Numbered from the stretch's first letter, positions 17,175 through 27,150 are shown. The stretch: DNA of 64,000 nucleotides from Clostridium sp. DSM 17811 (GCF_018861905.1 NZ_JAHLDU010000001.1:372001-436000); one strand, 5' to 3'. Notes: generated from the letters alone by a model not told the origin. Numbers and translations are program-made.

Positions 17175-17804
17175 TTAGTCCGTTCCATTTAGAAATACAC
17201 CTATAATATTAGCATGCACTTTTTGAAGAATTTCTTTAGCCGTGTGGGCAGATTTTCTTTCTGTTTTCCCTGATTTAACAACAAGAACACATCCATCAGT
17301 ATATCTTGATAAAACCTCAGCATCAGCACCTATTGTGATCGGAGGTGTATCAATAATGATATAATCATAATCTTTCTTTAATGAAATTATAAATTCATTA
17401 AATCTCGACGATACAAAAAGTTCAGCATAATTTAATGTTGATGCACCAGAAGTCAGTATAGATAAATTCTTTATCTCCGTAGTCTTAACTACTTTTTCAA
17501 ACAATACATCCCCGGATAAATAATTCACAAGTCCTTTATCGTTTGTTAAGCCAAACATGTTGTGTATATTTGGTTTTTTCAGATCACAATCAACAATTAT
17601 AGTTTTTTTACCACTTTTTGCAAGTAATAGTGAAAGATATGATGTTGTAGTTGATCTACCTTCGCTACTTTCTGCACTTGTTATCATAATAACCTTTTTT
17701 TCACTATCCGCGTTTAAGAGCTGAATATTTGCTTTTAGTCCGTTAAATGCTTTTAAATTAATTGCGTCTAAATTAAGATACTCTGCATATTTTGTTTCTC
17801 CCAT
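17175..17804 (-). CDS. CpsD/CapB-type bacterial tyrosine kinase, atypical
   Basis: This 209-residue P-loop protein is of the BY-kinase family, the cytoplasmic partner of the Wzz-type protein encoded upstream. Visible motifs are Walker A (ESSEGRSTTTS), Walker A' (KTIIVDCDLKKPNIHNMFG) and Walker B (YDYIIIDTPPITIGADAEVLS). Two things are odd. The Walker A lysine (normally GKST) is arginine. The protein stops at NIIGVFLNGTD without the tyrosine-rich tail that these kinases autophosphorylate. I choose the ATG at 17804 because GAAGGGAG abuts the one at 17813. It may act as a regulatory partner rather than a normal autokinase. Confidence 0.85.
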   Translation of the reverse strand: MGETKYAEYLNLDAINLKAFNGLKANIQLLNADSEKKVIMITSAESSEGRSTTTSYLSLLLAKSGKKTIIVDCDLKKPNIHNMFGLTNDKGLVNYLSGDVLFEKVVKTTEIKNLSILTSGASTLNYAELFVSSRFNEFIISLKKDYDYIIIDTPPITIGADAEVLSRYTDGCVLVVKSGKTERKSAHTAKEILQKVHANIIGVFLNGTD

Positions 17805-17830
17805 TAAATACATCTCCCTTCTAATTAATA

Positions 17831-18499
17831 TTAAATATCCGATTTATTTCTTTTTGGTAAATTTCCGAGAACATGTAGACCTAAATATTTCTCCACATCA
17901 TCTTTGGTCCTAATCTTTTCATCAAAGAACCCTATAAATGTTACAATAAATACCGAAAGGAACAATCCAAGTAAAAACGCTAATATTACGTTCATAGATT
18001 TAAATTTATTATTTATAAGATCGCTCTGTCCCGAATTCTCCATTATTTTCATCACCTGCGAAGGATATATTCTCTTTACTTCTCTTGAATAGGATGTTAT
18101 AACAGCGTTTGCTATAGCTATAGACTGCTTTTGTGATTCTCCACTAGCTGTAATTGTAAGTATCGGAGCATCAGCTGATACAGTAACCTCATAACTCTTT
18201 TGCAACTTTAAAACTGGTACAGAACCTTTTAATAATAAGCTAGCGTTCTTTGGTATAGTACTAGAGTTTGCGATTTGCTCAAATGTAGGACTTAAACTTT
18301 TTGCATTAACTATATCTTCTTTATTTCCTATTACAACGCTTGTTATTGTTTGATACATTGGTTTAGAATTTTTCATAGAATAATAGCTAAGTAAAGTCGC
18401 TGTTAATGTTGCTAGTATTGTTACAAGCAATATAATCCATTTTCCTCTTTTTAGAACATTTATAAATTCTTTATATCCTTTTGTAGTTTCATTATTCAT
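17831..18499 (-). CDS. Wzz/CpsC-type chain-length regulator
   Basis: This 222-residue polysaccharide co-polymerase has membrane helices at about 18-40 and 170-192. The extracytoplasmic domain between them contains SLSPTFEQIANSSTI and ILTITASGESQKQSIAIANAV, which fits the Wzz domain. The cytoplasmic tail DEKIRTKDDVEKYLGLHVLGNLPK is typical of CpsC/CapA proteins that activate a BY-kinase. It precedes the kinase gene by 18 bases in the operon, as in most Gram-positive capsule loci. It likely sets EPS chain length together with Wzy. Confidence 0.9.
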   Translation of the reverse strand: MNNETTKGYKEFINVLKRGKWIILLVTILATLTATLLSYYSMKNSKPMYQTITSVVIGNKEDIVNAKSLSPTFEQIANSSTIPKNASLLLKGSVPVLKLQKSYEVTVSADAPILTITASGESQKQSIAIANAVITSYSREVKRIYPSQVMKIMENSGQSDLINNKFKSMNVILAFLLGLFLSVFIVTFIGFFDEKIRTKDDVEKYLGLHVLGNLPKRNKSDI

Positions 18500-18555
18500 T
18501 ATAATACCTCCATGGTAATTGTTCTTTTTATGATATTGTTTTATTAATTTTAGAT

Positions 18556-19617
18556 CTATAGACCTTTTATATTGTTATATACCAATTTGATCCTTACTAA
18601 AAACAATATCAATTCAACATTTCTTGATTTCATAGACTTAACAAGTAATTTATGGAATTTACCAATCACCTTGGAATCATCCAAATTCTTTCTAACTTCT
18701 TCATTATCTAATAAGTTTAATATTTCTTGGCTTTTACTTCTTAAAGTTGATTTTTGCTCTATTTTACTTTCCAAATTCAAAAAACTTCTAGAGTAAGTTA
18801 TCTTATAAAAATACTCAATTATACGATAAGTAAAATGAGTTGCTTGGTACTCCCTAGCATCCTTGCTATATTTACCCCATTCTTTAAGTTTATCTACGAT
18901 AGTATCATTTTCGCTCATTACAATATCCAAATAATTATCACAGTATTTAAGCCATACTGGATTTGCATTTTCAATTCTGTAATTATATAAAGCTTCTGTA
19001 ATGACTATGCATTTGTCTATATGCTGATAATAGTTAGCATTAAATATTGTGTCTTCTCCACGTTTATAATTCTCAAACTTCAAATTGTATCTTTTAATAA
19101 TCTCTGATTTGTAAATTTTATTCCATAGAGTATCACCAATTTCTTCTTCTCTAAGTAGTATATAATTTGACAAAATTTCATCTTTCGTTTTAAAATTTTG
19201 TTTCTTTGGTAATACAGTAGTTTTTCTGATAATTTCTCCATTCTTATCTACAAAAACATTGGTTTGACCTGATATAACTAGATCCACATCATCATTTTTT
19301 ATACTTTCATACATTTTCTCAAATAAATTGATCTCATACCAATCGTCACAATCTAAAAATATAATATATTTACCAATGGATTCATCTATTCCCCTATTTC
19401 TAGCAGCCCAGGTTCCTCCATTTTTTTTACTAATTAATTTGATTCTAGAATCAATCTTTGCATATTCGTTGCACATTTCCTTACTGTTATCAGTAGATCC
19501 ATCATCTATTATTATTAATTCAAAATCTTTAAATGTTTGATTTATTATCATCTCTAAACACTCTTTGATATATTTTGCTCCATTATAAATCGGAACTATA
19601 ATACTTATCTTCACCAT
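18556..19617 (-). CDS. GT2 family glycosyltransferase
   Basis: This 353-residue GT-A enzyme shows the GT2 start ISIIVPIYNGAKYIKECLEM, LIIDDGSTDNS, GGTWAARNRGI and the DxD-type FLDCDDW at about residue 90. The C-terminal part has the helical character of clostridial capsule GT2 proteins and no membrane segments. AAGGAG precedes the ATG. A gap of about 85 bases separates it from the upstream GT2. Donor and acceptor cannot be deduced. Confidence 0.9.
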   Translation of the reverse strand: MVKISIIVPIYNGAKYIKECLEMIINQTFKDFELIIIDDGSTDNSKEMCNEYAKIDSRIKLISKKNGGTWAARNRGIDESIGKYIIFLDCDDWYEINLFEKMYESIKNDDVDLVISGQTNVFVDKNGEIIRKTTVLPKKQNFKTKDEILSNYILLREEEIGDTLWNKIYKSEIIKRYNLKFENYKRGEDTIFNANYYQHIDKCIVITEALYNYRIENANPVWLKYCDNYLDIVMSENDTIVDKLKEWGKYSKDAREYQATHFTYRIIEYFYKITYSRSFLNLESKIEQKSTLRSKSQEILNLLDNEEVRKNLDDSKVIGKFHKLLVKSMKSRNVELILFLVRIKLVYNNIKGL

Positions 19618-19704
19618 ACTAACACTCCTTAATAATGACCTTCGGTGCTTTTAATCATAACCTTTAATTATACAAAATTCTATTGGTAATAATAGCAATG
19701 TTTT

Positions 19705-20730
19705 TTACTTCATAACATTTTTAATCTTGTACAATAGAGGGAAAATAAGGCCATACGTTTTTGTTTTTATAAGCAATATATTAACTTTATCTTTAAATGT
19801 TAGCTTACTATTCCTTATTATTTCTGAAATTTGTAAATTATCTATCTCTTTTGATACTATCTCTTTAAACTCAACGTAATATTTCTTATCTCCAGTTTCA
19901 GAGCTTTGTATAAAGTATTTATTATGTATAGCCCATAAAGTTTTTATCAAATAAACTTTATAATAATCGATTAACTCACCATAAATAAGCGGGTTCTTTG
20001 TTATAAAATCTCTCATTATATAACATCCGTCTATCATATCTTTCATTGATTTAATTGAAAATGTTCTTGTAAGTGATAACTCTCTTTGCCTATAATAATA
20101 AAGTGGTTCTATCATTGAATAAATCCTATTTGCGTTTGCAAGTAATAAAAATCCAACTGGAGTATCCTCACATACTACAAAATCCGGAAATGAAATTTTA
20201 TTTTCAAAAAAAAGTTCTCTTTTATGCAGCTTATTCCAAACATAACCCTTGATATCATTTAACAAAAACATCTTAAGGGCCTCACCTTTATCTAAAAAAC
20301 CTTCTTTATCAATTCCTTCTATTTTCTTATAATTAGAATGCTGCGCAATTTGTCCTTCTTTATACAATATGTAATTACAAATAACTATGTCAATATTTCC
20401 ATTAGTAGCTGTTTTATACATTTTCTCAAACATATCAAGCTCTACAAAATCATCACTATCAACAAATGCTATGTATTCACCCCTTGCTGCTTTGAGCCCA
20501 GCATTTCGAGTTTCACTAATACCACTATTCTTTTTATTTATAATAACTAATTCAGGAAATTTCTTTTTATATTCTTTAAGTATTTCATAACAATTATCTG
20601 TAGAGCCATCATTTATTACAATAATCTCTTTATTATCAATAGTTTGATTAATAACGCTATCTAAACATTTTGGCAAAAATTCCTCTACATTGTAAACAGG
20701 TATTATAATACTGACATCAACTCTATCCAA
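19705..20730 (-). CDS. GT2 family glycosyltransferase
   Basis: A 341-residue GT2 enzyme with VSIIIPVYNVEEFLPKCLDS, VINDGSTDN, GISETRNAGLKAARGEY and the DxD motif in FVDSDDF. The start is a TTG at 20730 with AGGGGG eight bases upstream; no in-frame ATG or GTG lies closer. It is followed downstream by another GT2 gene after about 87 bases. It probably adds a further sugar of the repeat unit. Confidence 0.9.
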   Translation of the reverse strand: MDRVDVSIIIPVYNVEEFLPKCLDSVINQTIDNKEIIVINDGSTDNCYEILKEYKKKFPELVIINKKNSGISETRNAGLKAARGEYIAFVDSDDFVELDMFEKMYKTATNGNIDIVICNYILYKEGQIAQHSNYKKIEGIDKEGFLDKGEALKMFLLNDIKGYVWNKLHKRELFFENKISFPDFVVCEDTPVGFLLLANANRIYSMIEPLYYYRQRELSLTRTFSIKSMKDMIDGCYIMRDFITKNPLIYGELIDYYKVYLIKTLWAIHNKYFIQSSETGDKKYYVEFKEIVSKEIDNLQISEIIRNSKLTFKDKVNILLIKTKTYGLIFPLLYKIKNVMK

Positions 20731-20742
20731 AAAACATTCCCC

Positions 20743-21711
20743 CTAGTTAGCCTTCTTTATATACATTAGTTTCTTAACTTTATGAAAAATGATATCCTTA
20801 AGTAAAATTCGTAAATATTTTGAGCGCATACAGCTTGTTAATATTAAATAAATTCTATAAATCTGATTTTTATTCTTATATAGTTTTGATTTAGTAAGCC
20901 CTTCTAATGCTAGACTATATCTTTTTTCTTGATGTACATTAATTTTAATATTTGAAAGTTCTTCTACTTTCTCATTTTCATGCCCGTATTTCACTCTATC
21001 TTTATACATCTTAACAACGTGTTTTGAGTATAAGAGCTGTTGAAGAGAATTACTTTTGGATATTCCACTCTTGCGAATCCTATATCTAACTAAAAACTCA
21101 TTAGTATTACCAAGTTTAAATCCATTAGTTATAAGTCTTAATAGGAAGTCATAATCCTCTGCACATGTAATTTCTCTATAACCTTCATTTTTATCTATAC
21201 ATTCTTTTCTAAAAAACCAGGTTGGATGATTAATAAAATCTACATTTAGAAGGCAACTCTTTATTAATTTCATATCCACTGGCATAATTTCATCTCTATA
21301 TAATTCTTTTCCATCCTCATCTATATTAATACATCTAGCACCCATAAAATCCACATCTAGATGACTCTTTAGATATTCAATTTGTTTGTCAATTCTACTC
21401 ACTAGTGATATATCATCTGCATCCATTCTTGCTATAAAATCACCCTTTACATATGTTAAAGCTTTATTTAAGCTCCTAACTAATCCAATGTTTTTTTCGT
21501 TTTTGAAGAATCGTATTCTAGCATCTTTTTTGTTGTAAAATTTAATTATGTTCTCTAACTTTTTATTACTAGGATTGTCTAAAATAATAATAAATTCTAA
21601 ACTTCTATAACTTTGATTTAGGATTGATTCTATTGCTTCCATTAACCATTTTTCTTTTTCGTTATATACACTCATAATTACAGACACTAATTGTTGTTTA
21701 TTAACTTCCAT
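20743..21711 (-). CDS. GT2 family glycosyltransferase
   Basis: A 322-residue GT2 enzyme with VSVIMSVYNEKEKWLMEAIES, IIILDNPSN, NIGLVRSLNKAL and ARMDADDIS (the DxDD motif). INHPTWFFRKE and ITCAEDYDFLLRL are the blocks typical of the WcaA-like GT2 subgroup. GAGGTG precedes the ATG. It is 12 bases from the next gene and so in one operon with it. Confidence 0.9.
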   Translation of the reverse strand: MEVNKQQLVSVIMSVYNEKEKWLMEAIESILNQSYRSLEFIIILDNPSNKKLENIIKFYNKKDARIRFFKNEKNIGLVRSLNKALTYVKGDFIARMDADDISLVSRIDKQIEYLKSHLDVDFMGARCINIDEDGKELYRDEIMPVDMKLIKSCLLNVDFINHPTWFFRKECIDKNEGYREITCAEDYDFLLRLITNGFKLGNTNEFLVRYRIRKSGISKSNSLQQLLYSKHVVKMYKDRVKYGHENEKVEELSNIKINVHQEKRYSLALEGLTKSKLYKNKNQIYRIYLILTSCMRSKYLRILLKDIIFHKVKKLMYIKKAN

Positions 21712-21759
21712 TAAAACACCTCATTAAATATTTTGTCTAAAACTCCTAGTGATTTAAAT

Positions 21760-23271
21760 TTATTGTTTAATCCGACCTTTGCTTAGGACTGATATGAAGA
21801 TTTTCTTCTCATATTTATTAAATCCCATAATCCAAAAAACTATGAAATATATTATCGTGAATAGAATACCAAACATCAAAATTGAAATATACGATGTCAA
21901 ACTAAACAGAGATAAAGCTAAGAATCCTAAACCAAATGTTATACTAGTTGGAATTACTAATTTTAATATGTTCATCCAAAAGTATTTTATATCTAGCTTT
22001 ATAACAAATTTATAATATATATTGTTTGCCACGGCATTTATGATCATCCCTATTGCTGTACCAATTGCACATCCAAGTCCTTGATATTTTTGAACTAGTA
22101 CTATTGATAAAAGTATATTTATGATGGCAATAGATAAGTATATGTATGCCTTCACTCTATGTTTATTCATTGCTTCGAGCATTGTCGCAAAAAGTGATTG
22201 GATAATTGAAAATATTTGAGGGAACATCAGTATTATTGCAATGACATAACAAAATGAGTATCCTGTCCCTACCCAACGCACAATAAATTGTTTCCCTACT
22301 AAAACAAAACCTACAAAAATATAACTACATATGTAATATTGAATTCTACCTATTTTTGTTAATAATCTCATTAGATCATTTCTGTTTTCCTCGACTGTTA
22401 CCATCTTTGTAAGCTTTGGTAAAAACATACTTGATAAAACATTAGATAATGATAAAAAATATGTATTAAATTGTGATGAAACTGCGTATATAGCAATTGG
22501 TGCTGCTCCAACAAAAATTGCCAGTATTAGTTGATCTGAATTCCAATATATTTGATATGCTATTGCACTAAGGAACACAAAAAATGAGTAATTAAATATC
22601 TCGGCAAATAGTGCTTTATCAAATCCTGCAAATTTTATTTTTAATTTTAATATCTTAAAACAATATATAACGTTAACTAGTCCAAGCAAGATATTAAAGA
22701 CCGTTGATCCTATAACCATTCCAAACGCTCTAGATCCAAATAACAATACAGTTATCATAATTGCAGGGTTCAAGATTGTTCTTAATAGATTGATTATTTT
22801 TATATACACAAATTTTTCATGTGCCGTTATTATTGAATTAAATATACTTAAAGGAAATGATAATGATATGTTAACTATAGCGACCATAAACATTTGCTTT
22901 GTTCTATTGATCTCATCAGGACTTAAACTCTTACTCATTATTTTTCCTAAGTTGAAATAGATTATTATTCCGACGATCATGGATATCAAACCCAAAATCA
23001 GATACAATGATAAAAACATTCCGTTTACTTTTTTTCGTCCATCCTCATTTTTCTCTACCATATATTTAGAATTATATCTAATAACGGCATTTCCAAATCC
23101 TAAATCTAGAAGATAAATATAAGCTACTATTGAATTTACTAAAGAAAATAATCCATATTCAGCTTTTCCAAGTTTGCTTAACATAAACGGTGTATACATC
23201 AATGAAATTACATTCCCAATTATTATAGTTATATATGTTATAATTACAGCTTTTTTCATACCGTTTTTCAA
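21760..23271 (-). CDS. Wzx-type oligosaccharide flippase
   Basis: This 503-residue MOP/MATE-like protein has about fourteen hydrophobic segments. It shows the typical N-terminal YITIIIGNVISLMYTPFML, KAEYGLFSLVNSI and YLLDLGFGNAVIRYNS motifs of polysaccharide flippases. Its role is to move undecaprenyl-linked repeat units to the outer face for Wzy. The start is the TTG at 23271; an ATG four codons in has no ribosome binding site of its own. It overlaps the operon centre between glycosyltransferases, as expected for a Wzx/Wzy pathway. Confidence 0.92.
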   Translation of the reverse strand: MKNGMKKAVIITYITIIIGNVISLMYTPFMLSKLGKAEYGLFSLVNSIVAYIYLLDLGFGNAVIRYNSKYMVEKNEDGRKKVNGMFLSLYLILGLISMIVGIIIYFNLGKIMSKSLSPDEINRTKQMFMVAIVNISLSFPLSIFNSIITAHEKFVYIKIINLLRTILNPAIMITVLLFGSRAFGMVIGSTVFNILLGLVNVIYCFKILKLKIKFAGFDKALFAEIFNYSFFVFLSAIAYQIYWNSDQLILAIFVGAAPIAIYAVSSQFNTYFLSLSNVLSSMFLPKLTKMVTVEENRNDLMRLLTKIGRIQYYICSYIFVGFVLVGKQFIVRWVGTGYSFCYVIAIILMFPQIFSIIQSLFATMLEAMNKHRVKAYIYLSIAIINILLSIVLVQKYQGLGCAIGTAIGMIINAVANNIYYKFVIKLDIKYFWMNILKLVIPTSITFGLGFLALSLFSLTSYISILMFGILFTIIYFIVFWIMGFNKYEKKIFISVLSKGRIKQ

Positions 23272-23280
23272 ATCTTACCT

Positions 23281-25368
23281 TCACCTCTGCTTCATTACTT
23301 CTAATATTTTTTCATAATTCTTCATAGCGAATGAATTATCATACTCTTTAATTTCTATCCCTTTAAGTTCCTTTATTAAACCAGGAACCTCCTCTACATC
23401 ATTTACAAATTTAATATAATTCAAATCTTTAAGCCAAGCGTAAGTATCTTTAACTTTGTGATTGTAATTTGCGATAACAATACAAGGTGTTGATGTAATT
23501 GCACAAAATACCAATCCATGTAACCTATCAGTGATAACTACTTCGACTTCTTTAAACTGGTTCCATTTCATTTTCAATCTTTTCTCTCTTTGATTTATAT
23601 TAATCATATATTGCAAAATTTTATCTTCATACGTCGTAAAGACATCTACAGTATCTGTAATAATTATCTTATCAAAATTACTTTGGGCCTCGCTTCGAAT
23701 ATTATCCTTTTGCTGTGAAGATAAGAGCCCTTCTTTATCCTGTCTAAGACTTAATAAAACACCTTTTCGCTCAAATTTTGGATAAGTCTCATTTAAATAT
23801 AAAACAATATCTGGAGTTAAAATCACTTTACTATTTACAAATGTTTCTTTCATTATGTTATAAGATGTTTCTTCTCTTGCAACCATAATTAAATTTTTAT
23901 GTTCATTATAGATTGTTTTAGTTTTACTAAGTTCTGTTTTACCAGTAACAGTTTCTTTAAAGTATATTGATTGTGGGAATAAAATAATCTTATTATCTTT
24001 AAATTCAGAAATGATTTTCCGTCTTCCTTCTTCTTCCCAGATATATTCATCTCCTAAGTTTCCTCCACCTTGTAGAACAAAGATATCATCCTTTTTAACA
24101 TTCTTTTTCAAATTTTTTATATGCTTAATTATATCCGCTGTAACTATTTCTATAATTATAAAATCCTTAAAATTATCCTTTAATATTTTCTCTTCCGCAT
24201 ATGCAATAGCATGATCGCCCAAATTACCATGATTCGGTGTCCCTATGATAAAAATTCGTTTTTGTTCCACCTTTGTTTCATATAGATATTTTGTTTCTTT
24301 ATATCCTTTACCTTTTAACTTAATATATTTTATTTTATTTAAAAGTCTTGGTGAAATAATTGGTTTTAGTAAATTTATTATTTTTGTCTTATTTATCTTA
24401 TGCCTTGGGTAAATGGTAGTATATAAATTAGGATAATTAGCTATAAACATTAAGGACAGTTTCTGTTTTAATCCCATTTCATCACTATTTCTTAGGATAG
24501 AATAATTTTGTTTTAATTTACCTATAATTTCATTTATTTGAATATCATAATCATCCGTGCCGTAATCAAGTAACAACATATCATTTAAACAAAAATGTAA
24601 TCTATTAAATAACTGCTTGTCACACATGTCCCCAAGTAATGGTTCTAGGCTTTTTATATATTCTAAACACTTGATATTAGCCAGGCAATAATCATATCTT
24701 TTACTAGCAGTGTTGCTACCACAGATACTGTCACCCCTTAACAAATAATAATATTTTGGACTTTTTATATCCACAATTTTATTTGATTTTGAAAACAATT
24801 TATATGTAGTAAATATATCCTCATAATACTTTCCTTCTGGATATCTAATATCATTAAATAATTCTTTCTTATAAAGCTTGTCCCATGCAAAGTTCTTCAT
24901 GCCGCTATACTCATCAAGAACTAGTTCTGATAATGCTTCACTTCTTGTAAACACCTCGGCCTTTTCACTATCTGAGATTGTCGTTATTTTATCTGCCTCT
25001 ACAATATATCTACCGCAAACTGAAATATCAGCCTTATGAGAAGTCAAAGCATTATATAATGATTCATACATATCCTTTTCTATCCAATCATCACTATCAA
25101 TAAATCCTAGATAGTCCCCAGTTGCAATATCTATCCCAGCATTTCTTGCAGAACTTAATCCACCATTTTTTTTATGTATTACTTTTATTCTTTTATCTTT
25201 TGATCTATACTCATCGCAAATGTCTCCACAATTATCTGGAGATCCATCATCAACAAGTATAATTTCAATATTTTCATATGATTGCCCTAATATACTATCA
25301 ACACAGTTTCTTATATAAACCTCGACATTGTAAATTGGTACTATAATTGAAATCAAGGGGTTGTTCAT
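23281..25368 (-). CDS. Fusion: GT2 glycosyltransferase + polysaccharide pyruvyltransferase
   Basis: This 695-residue protein has two domains. Residues 1 to about 330 are a GT2 enzyme (ISIIVPIYNVEVYIRNCVDS, LVDDGSPDNCGDICDEY, GGLSSARNAGI, FIDSDDWIE). Residues about 368-690 form a CsaB/PssK-type pyruvyltransferase domain (IIGTPNHGNLGDHAIAYAEE, LQGGGNLGDEYIWEEE, VVITDRLHGLVFCAITSTPC). The second half would add a pyruvate ketal, an acidic group, to a sugar. A physical fusion suggests transfer and pyruvylation are coupled. No internal stop or start with a ribosome binding site is seen, so this is one protein. Both activities are inferred from motifs. Confidence 0.88.
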   Translation of the reverse strand: MNNPLISIIVPIYNVEVYIRNCVDSILGQSYENIEIILVDDGSPDNCGDICDEYRSKDKRIKVIHKKNGGLSSARNAGIDIATGDYLGFIDSDDWIEKDMYESLYNALTSHKADISVCGRYIVEADKITTISDSEKAEVFTRSEALSELVLDEYSGMKNFAWDKLYKKELFNDIRYPEGKYYEDIFTTYKLFSKSNKIVDIKSPKYYYLLRGDSICGSNTASKRYDYCLANIKCLEYIKSLEPLLGDMCDKQLFNRLHFCLNDMLLLDYGTDDYDIQINEIIGKLKQNYSILRNSDEMGLKQKLSLMFIANYPNLYTTIYPRHKINKTKIINLLKPIISPRLLNKIKYIKLKGKGYKETKYLYETKVEQKRIFIIGTPNHGNLGDHAIAYAEEKILKDNFKDFIIIEIVTADIIKHIKNLKKNVKKDDIFVLQGGGNLGDEYIWEEEGRRKIISEFKDNKIILFPQSIYFKETVTGKTELSKTKTIYNEHKNLIMVAREETSYNIMKETFVNSKVILTPDIVLYLNETYPKFERKGVLLSLRQDKEGLLSSQQKDNIRSEAQSNFDKIIITDTVDVFTTYEDKILQYMININQREKRLKMKWNQFKEVEVVITDRLHGLVFCAITSTPCIVIANYNHKVKDTYAWLKDLNYIKFVNDVEEVPGLIKELKGIEIKEYDNSFAMKNYEKILEVMKQR

Positions 25369-25460
25369 TAAATCATCTCCTTCGGAGCTACAATATTAAC
25401 TCCTATCTCTTTTAGTTATTCATCACTTTCAGTGCTGTATTCATCACCTATGGTGCTGTT

Positions 25461-25494
25461 AAAATGAAATACTAACGACATAAAATGTCGTTAG
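25461..25494 (-). terminator. Weak terminator hairpin at the end of rfbC
   Basis: A perfect 9-bp stem (25472-25480 with 25486-25494) includes the rfbC stop codon and is followed on the minus strand by TATTTCATTTT. Just beyond it (25416-25460) are two tandem 21-bp units of the form TTCATCAC...GTGCTGT. Probably partial termination inside the operon. Confidence 0.5.
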
Positions 25495-26048
25495 AATCTC
25501 ACATTTGCAGCTTTTAGGCATTGTGCTTTTTTATCTTTCTCTGAAAGTAGTACTTCCCCTATACCGTCTAGTGGCCACTCCACTGCTATGTCCGAATCAT
25601 TCCAGGTTATTGAACCTTCAAATTCAGGATGATATAAATTAGTACATTTATATACAAAAGTCGCCTCATCTGATGTTACAAGGAAGCCATGAGCAAACCC
25701 TTCTGGTACATAAAACTGCCTTCTATTCTCCCCGCTCAGCATTACGCCAAACCATTTACCATAGGTTTGAGAAGTGGCCCTTAAATCCACAGCTACATCA
25801 AACACTTCACCGCTTAGAACCCTCACAAGTTTTCCTTGAGAATACTCCCTTTGAAAATGTAATCCCCTAAGTACTCCCTTTTTAGATTTAGATTCATTAT
25901 CTTGAACAAATACCATATTAAGACCTGCTTCTTTAAACTCATCATAGTTATATGTCTCCATAAAATATCCTCTGTTATCTCCAAAAACTGTAGGTTCTAT
26001 TATATATAAATCTTTTATTTCAGTCCCTATAAACTTAAATTTTCCCAT
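25491..26048 (-). CDS. rfbC: dTDP-4-dehydrorhamnose 3,5-epimerase
   Basis: This 185-residue cupin enzyme carries out the third step of dTDP-rhamnose synthesis. Visible motifs are FGDNRGYFMETYNYDEF, FVQDNESKSKKGVLRGLHFQ (catalytic His), FDVAVDLRATSQTYGKW, YVPEGFAHGFLV and TSDEATFVYKCTNLYHPE. AAAGGAG precedes the ATG, and it follows rfbB by 8 bases. The length is normal for the family. Confidence 0.96.
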   Translation of the reverse strand: MGKFKFIGTEIKDLYIIEPTVFGDNRGYFMETYNYDEFKEAGLNMVFVQDNESKSKKGVLRGLHFQREYSQGKLVRVLSGEVFDVAVDLRATSQTYGKWFGVMLSGENRRQFYVPEGFAHGFLVTSDEATFVYKCTNLYHPEFEGSITWNDSDIAVEWPLDGIGEVLLSEKDKKAQCLKAANVRF

Positions 26049-26056
26049 TATATTTC

Positions 26057-27112
26057 TTATACTCCTTTATACATCTTTTTATAATACTTTTGATATTCTC
26101 CAGTCGTAACATTTTTCATCCATTTTTTATTATCAAGATACCACTGAATTGTCCTTTTTATTCCAACTTCAAAGGTGGTTTCAGGATACCATCCTAGTTC
26201 ATCCTTTATTTTTGTCGGATCTATTCCGTATCTTCTATCATGACCTAATCTATCCTCAACATGTTTAATCAAATCCCGTGTTATTTCCTTATCCACATTT
26301 TCATTTAAATAAGAAATAATACTATTGACTATTAATATGTTTGTTTTCTCATTATGTCCACCAATATTATAAACCTCTCCAAGACGTCCACTCTCTATTA
26401 CCATGTCTATTGCTTTGCAATGGTCTTCTACATATAGCCAGTCCCTAATATTTAAGCCATCTCCATATACCGGCAAATCCTCATGGTTTAAACAATTGTT
26501 TATTAAAAGAGGTATAAGTTTCTCTGGAAATTGGTATGCTCCATAATTATTTGAACATCTAGTTATGTTAATTGGCATTTTATATGTATCAGAATATGCC
26601 TTTACCATTAAGTCACTAGCAGCCTTTGATGAGGCGTATGGGCTATGTGAATCTATAGGAGTTGTTTCTACAAAATACCCAGTATCGCTAAGCGAACCAT
26701 ATACCTCATCTGTTGAAACCTGAAGGAATTTTGCACCATTCTTAAACCCATTTGGGGTTTCCCATGCGATTTTTGCATTGTTTAGAAGGTTTACTGTTCC
26801 AAGTACATTGGTTTGCACAAATATTTCAGGGTCTTTTATACTTCTATCCACATGTGATTCTGCTGCAAAGTTAACAACATAGTCAAAATCATACCTCTTA
26901 AATAACTTCTCTACTAATTCCTTATCACATACATCACCTTGAACAAAAGTATAATTTGTTCTGTCTTCAATTTCTTTAAGATTTTCCAAATTTCCTGCAT
27001 AAGTTAGCTTGTCTAAATTTACTATTTTAATATCTAAATATTTTTTTAACATATAATGAACAAAATTTGATCCTATAAATCCTGCTCCACCTGTTACTAA
27101 GTAAGTTTTCAT
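26057..27112 (-). CDS. rfbB: dTDP-glucose 4,6-dehydratase
   Basis: This 351-residue short-chain dehydrogenase family enzyme carries out the second step of dTDP-rhamnose synthesis. It has VTGGAGFIGSNFVHYML (NAD binding), NFAAESHVDRSI, STDEVYG, the YASSKAASDL catalytic Tyr-x-x-x-Lys, and NIGGHNEKTN. The start is set at the ATG at 27112. The TTG at 27127 used by a longer frame is itself part of the TTGGAGG ribosome binding site. It lies between rfbA and rfbC in one unit. Confidence 0.96.
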   Translation of the reverse strand: MKTYLVTGGAGFIGSNFVHYMLKKYLDIKIVNLDKLTYAGNLENLKEIEDRTNYTFVQGDVCDKELVEKLFKRYDFDYVVNFAAESHVDRSIKDPEIFVQTNVLGTVNLLNNAKIAWETPNGFKNGAKFLQVSTDEVYGSLSDTGYFVETTPIDSHSPYASSKAASDLMVKAYSDTYKMPINITRCSNNYGAYQFPEKLIPLLINNCLNHEDLPVYGDGLNIRDWLYVEDHCKAIDMVIESGRLGEVYNIGGHNEKTNILIVNSIISYLNENVDKEITRDLIKHVEDRLGHDRRYGIDPTKIKDELGWYPETTFEVGIKRTIQWYLDNKKWMKNVTTGEYQKYYKKMYKGV

Positions 27113-27150
27113 ATTATTTTCCTCCAAATTTTATCCTTGTTATATATTAT

